From NCBI RefSeq assembly GCF_011075055.1, contig NC_058155.1, positions 1,331,501 through 1,395,500 of the forward strand: a stretch of DNA of 64,000 bases, given 5' to 3'. Positions 37,031-49,800 of the stretch are shown here, piece after piece (position 1 is the first letter of the stretch; each line of letters begins with the position of its first letter). This stretch comes from Mangifera indica. Its lineage: Eukaryota > Streptophyta > Magnoliopsida > Sapindales > Anacardiaceae. The notes beneath the pieces are model-generated. The model worked only from the letters and a program-made list of their open reading frames with translations, had not been told where the DNA came from and ran no database searches. Position numbers and translations under genes: made by a program.

Positions 37031-37593
37031 ATATAATATACAAACTTAATTTAACAAATAAAATTAAATTTTAAATTCAAATTTGTATAAATATTTTTTT
37101 CTCGTGGATTGATTTGTTGATATTTGAATTTAAAAATACAAATTTTTTTTCTTTTAAATGAATTTACAGTATCAAATATTGAGTAAAAATGAAAATGAGA
37201 ATAAAAATTTGAATGATATGAGAAATATATGAGAGTAAGAGTTTATATAGAAATGGTGAAAGGTAGTTTTGATATTTTAAAAATTTTTTGAGTCATTTTA
37301 ATTTAAGACTGAGATACTTTTACTTAGAGAATAGAAAATGAGATATTTTTACTTAAATGAATGTAAAATTGAGTGTTTGCTTTGATTTCTCTTTAATTAA
37401 TTGAAAAATAAAAGGACTAATTTAAAAGGATTGGGCTGGGATACCCGGCCCTGCCGTAAAACTTCCAAAACTCTAGAAACCGTCATTTGGTCTTAACGAA
37501 ATTTTATGAATAAAAAAGGTGTGATTTAACCAAAACAAAGAAAGGGAGATTTGATCGATGCAAATACAAAGAGCGAAAGAGTGAAGAAGAAGA

Positions 37594-40500
37594 ATGGATG
37601 GGCCTCCAGAGGATGATCTTTGCTCGATTTGCCATGGAAATTTTAACGTTCCTTGTCAAGCGAACTGCTCACACTGGTTTTGCGGTGCCTTCCCTCTCTT
37701 TCTTTCTCTGCCGTCTTCTATATCATTTGTATTATAATTAATAATTATTTATTAGGTCACTGCATAATGCGTCTTTGGGAACATGGATCCACATTTCAAA
37801 CTTGTAAGTGCCCTTTATGTCGTCGTCGGATTACTTTGCTTGTTCCTACCCGGGCCTCAGAACTAGATCGTCATAGCCCTTCTGTTGCTCACACTCTGCA
37901 ACAGCTTGAAACTTACAATCGCCGTTTTGGTGGCGGCTCCAACGGTCTCATCCAGGTAGTCTTTTATGTCCTCTTTCCAGTTAGGGAAATTTGGTAGATA
38001 TCTATATTTAGGCTTATTAATGGCACATTTCTCACTCGTATTCGTACAGTTTGATTGCATAATTACCATTTCAGTGTACCTTGCCAAATACCTATTTTTA
38101 ATGTTAGAGTTTATTTATTGGTAAAATTTTATAAGATAAATTTCAGTGGAGCATGACTTGATATATCAATGGGGTTCTGAAAAGAAATCCCTTTCTCTGA
38201 AGTTCCAACTACCACATGATTGCTTTCAACGAAAACCATTCTGCTTTAGCCATTCCATCTCAATTATTAATTTGCTTCTCAGATATTGCAAATGACCTTT
38301 TTTGTTTTTCAGTTAGTTGTCTGCCTACGATAATTTGCATCTCTTCATTTGTCTGCATAACTTCATTTTCTAGTTTTTTGACCTTGGATTCTTTCCGACT
38401 GTTCAAAAAGTATCTGGAGGTGGCATTTATGATTTTTCAGCGTAAACCATCTGAAATTAGATATATATGGGGGATTCAACTCCATTTATAACTTCCAAAC
38501 CTATTTTTTAACTAGTTTTTAAAGAAGAGAATTTTAGTTTTATAAAAATTTATGTTCATCTTACATTTGCTACTTCAATGATCTATTTTTTCTCTGTAAA
38601 TAAATTTTATTGAAAGAAAGAAACTACACATAGAACGCTTACCTCAGGACAAGCCCTTAGGTTAAGGGAAACAAAGAGACAACCCGACCTCTCTTGAAAG
38701 CCTATCCAAGAAGAGTATCTAGATAAGTTTCATGAGAGGACCAACACACAAAATAAACGAGGGGAGAAAGGTCACAAACAAGCAGCCCAAAACTATACAC
38801 ACTATCCTAGTTGGTCTTCTCCAAATATATAGTTGGGAAGACACCATCTTCCAGCACACCTTCTATTTTCATAGGAGTCTTTAACCTTTGTAAGTTCAAA
38901 GGCTTTGTCTCTCACCATCTTTTTGATCTTGGCCACAATTACATCCTTATCTCTAGATTCATTGGAGAAACTTCTTTTGTTTCTTTCCCTCCAAATTTCA
39001 TACACTGTAGCTCCAAGGCATAATTTCCGAATTAGGTTTATAAGAGAATCCCCCTTCCATTTCCTAGAAAGTTGGCTGATATAGTTACCCCACAGTTGAT
39101 TCCTATACTGATGGTTGCAAGTCTCCATGATACTTCTCCACACATGTTTGCTAAAATCGCATAGGAAGGAAAGGTGTTCCATAGTTACTTTTCTATCATT
39201 ACGAAGAAGGCTAGTAGATTGAGAAACCACCCCATACCTCATGAGCTTTTCCTTTGTAACTAGTCTTCCTTTTATGGCAAGCCAAGTAATAATCTTATGC
39301 CTTGCAACATTCTTCTTAAACCAAACTAGCTGCTGCCATTGGACTTTGCTTTGTCTATTGTGGAAGATCTCCCAAGCCAATTTGATGTTGAAACCACCCC
39401 CAGATTAGGGAACCAAATAACTCTTATCTTCATATCTTGTTGGCTTGTTCATCATGGTCTCCTTGATTTCCATAAGGGTGTTCGAGTTTGTGACTGGCCA
39501 CTTCCACTCCTCTACATCAATAATTTCTTTCACTTTAGCCTCTCTACTAAGGCTCAAGTCATAAATGATACAATCCCCATATTTATCTTCAAGGGGGCCT
39601 AAAGTGTGTCAGTTATCATACCAAATATTGGTGTTCTCCCCATTCCCAACAATCATACCTCCCTTCTTAGATTAAGAAGTTTCTTCCAAGCCCAAGGGGA
39701 ATCACTAGTAGGATTCACCTCCCAAAAGTTATTTCCTTTCAGTCTATTGGTTTTTACCCAATCCACCCAAATTGATCTATGGTAATATTGCTCAACTATA
39801 AAATAGTTGTCTTTCAACTTTTGACATACGTAGAGCATGCTGACCTCTAAAAGATATGTTTAAGTTATTTGGATTTACTTGCCACTATTGATATCTCTCT
39901 AATAATTCTTTGGTCTTCTAAAATATAGTCTATTCTGGTGTAATTATTGCTTGTCAAGAAGCTGGAATATTTTATGTTAACTGTAGTGGTTTTTGTTAAT
40001 TCATGGTTCATTTCTATAAATTACTTTTAAATGTTCCTTAATTTTACTTTGTTCTTGTAATGAGGGGGGGTTGATTGGCATTGGAATACTATTTGGAAAA
40101 CTTCTTTTTCATTTATTCATGATACTTCCACATTTAAGTGGCATGTTCAAATAATTATAATTTTGGGATGCTTTCTCCTGCTGTCAGAAAATTCAAGACC
40201 TTCCCTTTCTACTGCGGAGATTGTTACGAGAACTGGTTGATCCTCAAAGATCACTTCCTCTTGTCATCAGAGTCCGTGTTTATATTACAGTTAAGTCATT
40301 GAGAAACCATGCTAGTAATTTTGGTAGTATTTTCTATCTTAGTTAACAAGTTACATTGAAAATTCATGCATGCTTGTATATGTTTTCATCAAGAAGTATT
40401 GGTAATTTTATTTTTGCTAAAAGTGTTTAGATGTTTCACATGTTTTCAGTGAGCACAAAAGTTTCCGTAAGCACAAATCCGTCTCATAAACAGAAAGTAG

Positions 40501-41309
40501 ATAAATAGATAACTCTGGCAATATTCCTTACTAGGCCAAAGCCCCTATTTTTATTTCTCTCAATTCTTTCTTCTTCTCTTTACTATTCTTCTAACTCCTT
40601 TTTATATTCTCTTTTATTTCAATTTCTGTCCTTTTACTCTCAATTCTCCCTAATTTTTTACTCGTCAGTTTTATTCTTTGTTGTAACTTACAGCCTTTTA
40701 ATTATTCATTTGTCATTCAGGCAGCCAGCTGGTGTGCTTACATATTACCTTGTTATTTGATGCTTAATTTGAAATTATTCCTTAAATTTCCCAGTAAGCA
40801 AAAGACTAATCAGATGAAGGTGGTATAAGAATTATCTACAGATTGTTCCCTTTTGCAGCTAGTAAACCCACAGTGTAGTTTGTAATTATCCTTTAATTGA
40901 GTTTTGCAAGACTGTATTCATCACTTGGATGAATCATGTGCCATTTACTACTTCTATCTTTATTATAAGATTTATGTTTTCAGTTTTTTTATTTTTCAGA
41001 TTTAGAGAAGGGATTCCTTCTCATGTTCATTTTATTTAGATGGATTTTATTTTTTTCCTTACAAACAGATGATACTTAGTGCTGTCTATATGCTGAGTCC
41101 CATCGATGTCATTCCTGAAGGTATGTCTGCTTTCTTATATTTTACTACAATGTATCATTTTAGTAAGTTCATTAAATATGGGGTTTTTATCTACAGGAAT
41201 TTTGGGGATAGTTGGCTTGTTGGATGATTTCCTTATAGTGCTAATGGGGTTTCTCCATGTTGCTGCCTTGTATCGGTCGGTTCTGTATTATCGTCATGCA
41301 GGAACATGA
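37594..41309 (+). CDS. RNF170: RNF170-like RING finger / DUF1232 protein, five exons
   Basis: Predicted E3 ubiquitin ligase of 185 residues. Exons: 37594-37684, 37756-37955, 40188-40289, 41069-41120, 41197-41309 (TGA). All introns have GT-AG borders and all phases join without a stop. A C3HC4 RING finger occupies residues 10-52 (LCSICHGNF, CSHWFCGHC, CPLCRRR). The C-terminal third carries the DUF1232 hydrophobic region (MILSAVYMLSPIDVIPEG, LLDDFLIVLMGFLHVAALYR), probably membrane-associated. Animal RNF170 is an endoplasmic reticulum ligase; the plant substrate is unknown. The start is the first ATG of exon 1, in a purine-rich leader. Intron 2 (2,232 bp) holds an antisense LINE fragment. No disabling mutation is seen, so this is the best candidate for a working gene here. 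Confidence 0.92.
38590..39840 (-). mobile_element. LINE 3' fragment in intron 2 of the RNF170-like gene
   Basis: Minus strand, N to C: WVKTNRLKGNNFWEVNP and AWKKLLNLR (39760-39660), then a 192-codon open frame (39380-38802) with HKIITWLAIKGRLVTKEKL, EHLSFLCDFSKHVW and LCLGATVYEIWRERNKR. This is the C-terminal zinc-binding (zf-RVT) end of an L1-type plant LINE ORF2. The zinc-knuckle cysteines before the EHLSF block are lost. The plus strand begins with a T-rich patch (38586-38592), consistent with a decayed poly(A) tail. It is antisense to the host gene, and spliced out if splicing works. Confidence 0.8.
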
Positions 41310-43160
41310 ACTGTCCTAGTACTAGTAGCATGATATTAAGTTTACTTGTTTTATTGTGGATGCTAAATATGACAGATTTAGAAATGATACAAACAAATAG
41401 TTTGGATAGGCAAATATATGTTTTTACATTTGCACAATTTTACTGTAGGATTTTGATTTTGAGATAGTAATAATTAATAACTGCACCAATGGATTTTATG
41501 CTTAGAATTGCATAGGCATCACAGTTTTGCACAATATTCATTAATCTGCCTCGCATTCTTAGTTGAATTTACTATGTTGTGGAACTGCAAACCTGTGCAT
41601 ATATTTCAACCATTAAAATTCAAATTGGGTCGGGTTATGCGATGTGTTTCACTTTGTTCAGTTTTACTTGATTATTCTTGTTTGGTTAGTGAGTATAAGA
41701 AGTGAGAAAAAGGAGCTCAAAGACTTGAAATACAGAGAGGTGGGAATGAGCAAACAAATAAAACCCCATTAAATTTGGTTCTCATCCAAATTATCCAACT
41801 CAGAAAGTGCAATAAAAACAATGTGTGCCATAATTGAGTACATAAATAGGTATATAATTAGTATGTCATTATATTATTGATGAGTTTGAATTAAACATAA
41901 AATAATATTTAATTACATGATGAGATATTATTTATATGTTAAAAATAAATACAACCCAGATAAAGGTTAAATTCGGGGTACTCAACAAACACAACAAAAC
42001 TTAAGTTAGGAAGATGAGCAGGTGACAAATTTGCTGATTTTCTCAACAACTCTTCTGATTCTCATTACCAGTGGGTGTTTTTTTTTATTATTTGTCAAAC
42101 TTCTATTTTCTTGCCACACTTTTATATGCTTTAAGTATGGAATAGGATTTTACTTTAGAAGCTTGACTTAAACTGAGGGAAATTTGTGATTATGGATATT
42201 TTGCGATCCTATTGATGTGGGGAGTTTGGAGATAGTTATTTTCTTTGTCTCTTAAACAAACTTATGCAATTGGATTTATATTAAATTTGCAGTAGAAAAT
42301 TTGTGTAAAATATTGAGATCAAGATTCTAAGGTGAAAGATAACTTTCCTCTTTTTACAAGTTTTCAATATCTCCAACACCTCCCTTGTGGTATAGTAAAA
42401 TTTCTCACAACTCAAATGTACGGAAATATTCATGAAGAATTATGTAATACCTGCTTCTTTATTCGTTAGTTGACAGATTTTGTTATGTGTTGTGCTTCTT
42501 TTACCCCACTTTACGATAAATAATTTAGGAGTATTGAATGTTTTGCCTCTAAAATTAATTGACTATACAAAAATACTATAATTTTCACGCACTAAGCATT
42601 TTTACCATAAAATTTGTTGGAATTAACTTTATCCTCAACCTTAAAAACACAAGGGAGGGAGAGTTGGGCTTTTAACAATAAAATTCACATATCTTTGAAA
42701 GATTTTATAATAAAATCATCCAAATTCAAATCAGTGTTGATCAATATCCCTTATGTTATATGTTTTCTTTTTTAATAATTGAAAATCAAAGAATGTATAA
42801 CAGATTCATATTGTTATTTTATATGAAATATAATTTATTATTGTTTTATGTTATGATTTTATGTTATTTTATTGTTTAATATTATTATAGTGTAACTGAA
42901 TTATTGATAGTTAAATCGAGAATGAGTTGACAAAGATCTAAGTAAATTCTAGATAAAAAACAACATAAAAAACTAGTTGGCTTAACACCAACCCTTGGTT
43001 GGTGTTCCCGCCAATCCTGCCAATTTATTCTTTTGAACCCGTGAATCCCAAATGTTGTTATCCAAGGTGTTTATGTTTTAAAAAGATGAAAAAAAATTGC
43101 ATTTACGATTTGTTATAGAGGGTAATAGATTTTTAATGATGACAATGTGATGAAATAAAC
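41310..43160. other. 3' flank of the RNF170-like gene; one small MITE-like palindrome
   Basis: No other gene recognised. A weak palindrome at about 41846-41945 (TATATAATTAGTATGTCATT against ATGATGAGATATTATTTATA) resembles the palindromic MITE family. Open frames here have no family resemblance. Confidence 0.4.
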
Positions 43161-44469
43161 TGGATCAAATCGACCTCTATGAGTAGACTTAGACTCAATA
43201 TCTCTCACTCACACATAACAGAGGATCTGAACCAAATACTTAGTCATAAAAATCTCATACGACAACGCATTTCATACTTGCAAATGTGTCATGCAACCTC
43301 GCAAACAACTTACACTTGGGAGCTAAATATTATGTATTTGTTAAGAATAACATAGCTGCTTCAATCCGGATAAAACAAAATAAAGCGTTAGGCTCGTAGC
43401 ACCTTAGATTTACTTGATAACACTAGCTTTCTTTAACCTTTCATTTATTATTATGTTATTTTTCTAGGTATCCATGATAAAATCCATTCTCTCATATGAG
43501 TAATATGATCAATCGACCAATAGACGCATGTAATATATATAAGTTTTTCCTCTCTACTTGAAATTCTCAATTTAAACTTAGTTGTTTTTCTAATCATATT
43601 TCATAGACCGAATCGTATGTGGTCATAGGTGTCAAGCTAAGATAACTATACTAAGAGTAAACATTTAACAACAACAAAGAGTCAAAGGATACCAATATGA
43701 GGTGATCTGCATAAAGTCTCACATAGTGAGAGAGCAAGGATTCATCCTCTCACTACTTTAATTGGTCATCTTACTTATACACACATGGTATGAATCATAT
43801 GCTATAGTGTGAATTTTTTCAAATGTCATTCTTAACATTATATAGATCTTAGTTTAGTCATTACACCTAGCACCTAACTTGAGTTCTTAATTAGTCATTA
43901 TCAAATGTATCTTTCCATGATCTCATTTTGATTAATCATCAAAGCGACATTTTAACTTTGATAAATCTTTTCTTGAGAAATTTATTTTTCATTAGCATGC
44001 TCTCTCAACTTACTTTTTTTAAGAATAATGGCTTATCTCTGTACGTTCTATTAGCATCAAAAGTGATTGTTCATGTGAGTGAACGAATTTTTAACTTGTT
44101 TGACATTACAATATTGTCGAGCTAAAAACGATGTGTATGTAGTAAAAAATCCAAAAATTTTGGGATGTAAGTTCAAATAAAAATATACTTGAATTCATAG
44201 TTTTTGATATTATGTTATTAGTACAATATATAAGCTCAACTCTAATCAATCATAGTGTATGTAATCCAAAAAATTTAACATGTGTAAGATATACTTTTCT
44301 TGGAACAATCTCGGTCAAAAGATTAATGACTATACAATGCGTAGAATTATATTGTACGTTCATTTCTCTATTGGAAATGAGATCGCTTACAGCATTGTTT
44401 GTAGTGTTGATATATTTGGTTATCCTATACTCGGTATCATTTGCTTCAACACATAACTATTATGTTAAC

Positions 44470-47400
44470 AATATTGTCCTATTTATCTAGATTCACAAAG
44501 AATCTTCTTAACTAAACAGTTTCTTGTATAATCAATAAACAAATTATATACTCAGCTTCCATTGTGAATAAGGTTACACATCTCTATCTGTTATTGTTCT
44601 AAGATATGTGCCCTTCTAGAGTAAGGAAACATAGCTAAAATTTGATTTACATTGATCTAAATTACTTCCTCAACTAGCATCTCAATAGCCAATCACACGT
44701 AAATTCGATCCTTAATCACATAAACAATAATCCACATAGCTTTTTAAAAATATAACAATATTCTATAGACAATTTTTCAGTGTTTTTTCTAATATTGACT
44801 TATATCGACTAACTAGTCCAACAATAAAAACAAATGTCTGGGTATATACATATCATAGTATGCATATTACATCTGACAATATCTGAATAGATAACTATTA
44901 ACATTTCTCTACTTCCATTTTAAGTTTTGGGACATATCTCTTAGCTCAATAATTTATCATTTGACACAAAAGTATCAATGGGTTCACAGTATACCATAGT
45001 GGATTGTTCTAGAATCTTTTGAATATTATGTTATTGTGACAAAATCAAAAGTTTCTTTGAATAATCCCTATGGATTTAATTCCTAATATGTAATATATTT
45101 TCCTACATCCTGTAGGTTAAAAGTATGGACAACCATCCTTTGATAATTATCACTTACTTCAAATTATTTATAGTTATTTACATATCATCACACTTAATGA
45201 TAGAATTATAAATTTATATCAGACTTTGTCACACAGACATGGTAGCTTTGATTAATCATTTTAAAGTCGTAAGATATTAAAATTTATGAAATTTCAAGTA
45301 CCAATATCTGGATGACCGTTTTAGATCATTCAATATTCTCGAAGCTTATTATAGGTTTGCACTTCAAACCTATAATAATGAGATCTATATCTCATTTCAT
45401 ATAGATTTCTTTGTCAAGTTCTTCATTAAAGAAAGTTGTTTTGACTTTCATCTAGTGTAATTATAAATTCAAATGTGTCACTTTTAGCTAAAATCAAACA
45501 CATTGAAGTAAATTTTATAAATGACAAAAACATCCTTCTTCACAATCTATACCCCCTTATTAGGTATAGTTTTTCGCTAGAAAGCAAAATTATATCTATG
45601 TATTAAGCTATAAGCTTTACAATTGATTTGGGAATCCACTTACTTCCAATCGATTTTTTACCTAATAGTGAGTCAATCAAAATTAAAATTGGTTTTTCTA
45701 CATATTTCATCTTTTCTTCCAATACATCTCAACATTTTTCTTAGCAAGAGATGAGTTAACTTATTTTATGATTTTAGGTTTTTCATCATCTTGAGGAATG
45801 AGTATGAAAACCTCATTTTCCATTTAAAACATCACTACAATACTTTCAAACGTCCACTCCTATGCAATTGAGTATTAACGCTCTTACTATATGAAATAGG
45901 TTAAAACTTAATCTTAATGCTCCCAGTAGGTTGAGATGGATAAAGCAAGCAATTGAGGATCATTACTCCCACTATTCGAAATAGGCTAGAGTTCAATTGC
46001 ATTTGTTCTCATTATCTAAAATAAGTGTAGGTATTATCTCTTAGAATTCAGCTAATGATCGCTAAGATGTATCTATCCTCATTTTTCTTTCATCTTATTC
46101 TGATGAAATATTTATCAACATCATCTTTATTAAGACAATATCTTTTATGAGTGCAATATCTCTTAATACAATTTCAGTTAATTTTCTAACAAAATCCTTC
46201 CTAATGAACACATACCCTTTAGAGTGTTCAACATATCTAATAAAGATACATTCTTTTTTTCTTGGTCCCAGTTTTTTGAACTCATGGGAAAACCTATAGA
46301 TAAACGTTGCTAAATACTAAGATTGCAATTAATTCTAATAGAATTCAATTACTCTTTTTTGCTACATTAGTTTGTTGAGAAGTTCTTGGAATTATTAGTT
46401 TTCTTACTATTTCTTTTTCATTACTCAGTTCCTCGAACTTCTCAGACAAATACTCAAGATTTTAATCAGTTCTTAAAACTTTTGTATAATTAATTTTCAA
46501 CCTTAATTTTATATATAGTGTCTAAAGAATTCTATTTCTTTTGACTCATGAGAGATCAAGTAGACAAGACAGAATTGAACATTGTCATCAATACAAGTAA
46601 TGAAAGATAATATATCTTCTCAAACTTTACATTCATAGAAAAACATATACCTAAGTATATAAATTGCAAAGAAAGTCAAACTCTTGTAGCTTTGTCAAAA
46701 TGGTTTTCTAGTAATTTTTCCAACTAAGCAATGCTCTCATGTGAACAGTTCTATTTATGTGAAAGTTTCTAATAAACTTTTATAGGTCAATTTATTCAAC
46801 TCATCTTGGTCAACATGGTCTAATCTAATTTGTCATATATTTGTATTCATATCCATACATATAGGAGAAGTAAATAATGAAAAACTAACATTATCATAAT
46901 GAATGATGATAAACATTATATAACCATTCAACCAACAAACCAAATCCATTGAAATAAATTCTATAACATTTTGATAAAGCACCTAGAGAAATTCATATTA
47001 TATTCTAATTTTAAGAAGAACAAATACTTTGACCAAGATTTATCGAATATTTGGAATATATTAGATTTCATGTAGGTATAGGATTCAACCACCTCATAAA
47101 ACTCATTTGCTCATGTCCATTCCTCTTACTACAACCCTTGTGTTGTTTGTTACCTATATACATCTAATTCACTTTCTTTGAAATTCAACAAAAATCTACT
47201 AAAGATCTTCTATCATAAGGTATTTGGTAAGTAGCTTCTGAGTCTATAATCCACGTAGGATAATACTCAGTTAATATCATAGTATTAGAAAATAAAGTTT
47301 TATTACTTTATGTAGAATGAGACTATTATTTTCAGTTCCGTTCATTTACGAGCAAAATAACTCTTGTTGTTTCTATTACAACGATTCATTTTGTTTCTGT

Positions 47401-47600
47401 ATCTTCTTCCAGTACTTTTGCTACTCTACCGTTTCAATTTCTTGTCCTTATTGTTTAAGCATTATACGACCTCCTTCCCTTATTTGGATTCAGGCCACCT
47501 ACTTTTGAAACTCGACTCTGCAACATATGCATAAATACTAAGTCTAGCTACTTTAAGAGCACTTGTCTTCTAGTTCTATATGGCAAGAACTACTAACAAT
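44470..47600 (-). pseudogene. copia integrase, reverse transcriptase and RNase H relic
   Basis: Minus strand, N to C: KKLGPRKKECIFIRYVEHSK and GYVFIRKDFV near 46280-46190 (end of the integrase region), NEELDKEIYMK near 45420 and RYWYLKFHK near 45290 (RT), then NRDYSKKLLILSQ, KILEQSTMVYCEPIDT and EICPKT near 45080-44930. TMEAEYIICL and ETVWLRRFF-like words near 44550-44480 mark RNase H. The YVDD box is eroded to CDDM. Many stops and frameshifts. The gag/zinc-knuckle part at 47300-47600 is only faintly readable. Confidence 0.7.
45346..45378. repeat. 14-bp perfect hairpin
   Basis: TTATTATAGGTTTG and CAAACCTATAATAA are perfect complements separated by 5 nt (CACTT), inside the copia RT relic. Confidence 0.9.
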
Positions 47601-48249
47601 AGTCCTTATATTTTCATTGTGGATTATATTTACCTTCATATGCCCTCATTTTTTAGAACAGATAGCTCAACTACATAAACCTATTGCTCATTTATCAGGT
47701 TGCACCTAGCTGACTTCAATCCCATAATCATATTTGACATTCTATCAAATTTAACGATCAACTATCTTCATTTGGAAACTACAGTTTCTCTAAACTTTTT
47801 AATCAAAATCATACTTATAGCATAAGTAGTTGAGCATTACCGGTACTCGTATACTAGAGCATTATTCATGGGATAAGTCAAAATATTACATGAAGTGATT
47901 CTTGCTTCTTACATAATTTTAATATGTCAAATCGAATTCTATAAATTACAGTAAACATAAATTTGTGTACCCGATTTCAAGTTTGCAACGAAGTCTATTT
48001 GAATACGACGTGAGGTGTTGATGTGAGTCATTCCTACAACTCTATTTGACTATGTATTGCATTCTTTTTGGGAGACTTGATCTCTCTATGTTTTTGGTTT
48101 TGTGTACGGAGTAGAAGAAGAGAAAATTTCTTCTGTAAAATATTGCATTTTTTTTTTCTTTAGGGAGACAGTTTGGACATTTAAATAGATGTCCAACTGC
48201 CAATAACTCTTTTACATCAATTACCCTTGGCAATTAAAGTAAATATCAA

Positions 48250-48845
48250 CCTGTCATGGGTGGATCTAGGCCTAATCCTTAAAATGCTTATAAGGTTGGA
48301 AAAACAACCAACACAATGGGAAACGACTACAAAGAATACTAAATATGATTTTTAACATGCAGCCAAAAAGAAGAAAGAGCCAAGAGTATCTAACCGTACA
48401 AAGAATGCCTTCACCCAGCCCATACACCATTTCACCAAGAAATCATGTCGAATTTTGAAAAGATGAGGGAAGAAGCTTCAAATCTCAAGGTATGAGAGTA
48501 TCCTAGATTTTTTGAATCTATGTATTTAGACTGTGTCTTAACGCTTAATATATACCTTCTTCAAGACAACAGGGATTCCTAAGGATAATTGTTTCATTCT
48601 TATTTTATGATGCATTCACCCTTATGCCTACAACAACCCATGCATAAATCAAACACCTTTTCAAGAAAATCCTTCTCTTTTTTTTAAAGGTTGAACCTAC
48701 TAAATAAAAATGATTTTTTGAAAAACCCCCTCGCTCCATTTCAATCTCCATACCACCGAACTAAAAACCACATTTTTAACTTACATAATCAAAGATTGAT
48801 ATAGAGAAATCTTATCTGCAAGTATGCCTCCTATTCTCATTATCT
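48250..48845. other. no recognisable feature
   Basis: Unique DNA between the copia relic and the LINE fragment; no frame or repeat of interest. Confidence 0.4.
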
Positions 48846-48849
48846 TTAA

Positions 48850-49800
48850 TTTTGTTTAATCCATGGCTTGATCACGAACTATTAACTTTTCTCTCTTGAA
48901 GGTTAGTTGAATCACTTTCTTCTTCATTGAATTGTCCCTCTTTCCTTTCCTCCCAAAAGGTGTAAATGGTGGCTCTTAGGAGAAGTTTTCCTAGAATATA
49001 CTTCTAGTCCTTTTTCCTCCAATGGTTGACCAAATGTTCTATGTAGGCATTCAATGGTAGTAAGTTAAATCCTATAGAGCAAAGTTGAAGATTTCTCACC
49101 CAAATCCTCCTAGAGAATGGATATCCAAAGAAAAAGTGATTATGGGATTCTTCCAAGGCCTTACAAAAACAACATTTCATGTTTCTTACAACCCCTATCT
49201 TCATCATCTTATCTTGGTTATTAAGTTTACCTTAAGGGGGCGTTTGGTTTGGGTAATGTTTGATTACTAAAATAGAAAGATTCTCTTGAAAATAGATTAC
49301 TTAGAAGATTACTGGGTATAAATGATTATTATGTTTAATAAAATTTGATAGGTATAAATAATTATTGTGTTTGGTTAAATGTAATAAAAAATTACTAGTA
49401 AATTATTTTACTTAAATGTCCTTGAATATAATTATTTTTAAATATTTTTATATTATTTGTCATATTAATTAAAAATAAATTTATTTTTATCTCAAAAAAT
49501 TAATAAATAATAATATAATTATAATAAACTCAAGATTACCCCAGTAATCTTTAAATACCTAAGGTGAAGGTGGTAATCAAATTACCACCTATATTACCTG
49601 CCACGTCAGCATTGGTAATAGAAAATTACTGTAATTTTTATTACTGACAAACCAAACAAGAGAATAAAAGATAAATTACCAAAGTAATCTTAAAATCCTT
49701 CAATCAAACGCACCCTAAAGGTGATCATGGGATGTCTGCCCTTTGATGGTTACTCAAGGTTTGAAGTTAATCTCAAACTAACTCAACTTTATTTCCCTCT
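48850..49800 (-). mobile_element. LINE zf-RVT fragment interrupted by a MITE
   Basis: Minus strand: GRHPMITF (about 49740-49720), then the MITE, then NNQDKMMKIGVVRNMKCCFC, KALEESHNHFFFGYPFSRRI (49200-49100) and LLLRATIYTFWEERKE (near 48960). The CxxC...H zinc-binding motif is preserved here, unlike in the 39-kb copy. Reading on both sides of the MITE belongs to the same domain with a one-base shift, so the LINE was there first. Confidence 0.75.
49236..49715. mobile_element. PIF/Harbinger (Tourist-like) MITE with TAA duplications
   Basis: Ends GGGGGCGTTTGGTTT and, on the complement, GGGTGCGTTTGATTG. Both are flanked by TAA (49233-49235 and 49716-49718), the standard PIF/Harbinger target duplication. 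The 480-bp interior is AT-rich with no coding. Confidence 0.92.

Larger units (their letters stand above)
43170..48240 (-). mobile_element. decayed Ty1/copia element, minus strand
   Basis: The coding core is at 44470-47600. The flanks 43170-44450 and 47620-48240 are probably its untranslated and LTR sequences, but a matching LTR pair could not be aligned by eye, so the outer limits are estimates. Confidence 0.55.

Noticed and set aside
37653..37997. 114-codon frame spanning the start of the RNF170-like gene
   Set aside because: It reads through intron 1 and intron 2 edges; the spliced model explains the coding part better.
41508..41705. 65-codon frame after the RNF170-like stop
   Set aside because: Downstream of the natural TGA, no similarity, ordinary 3' flank.
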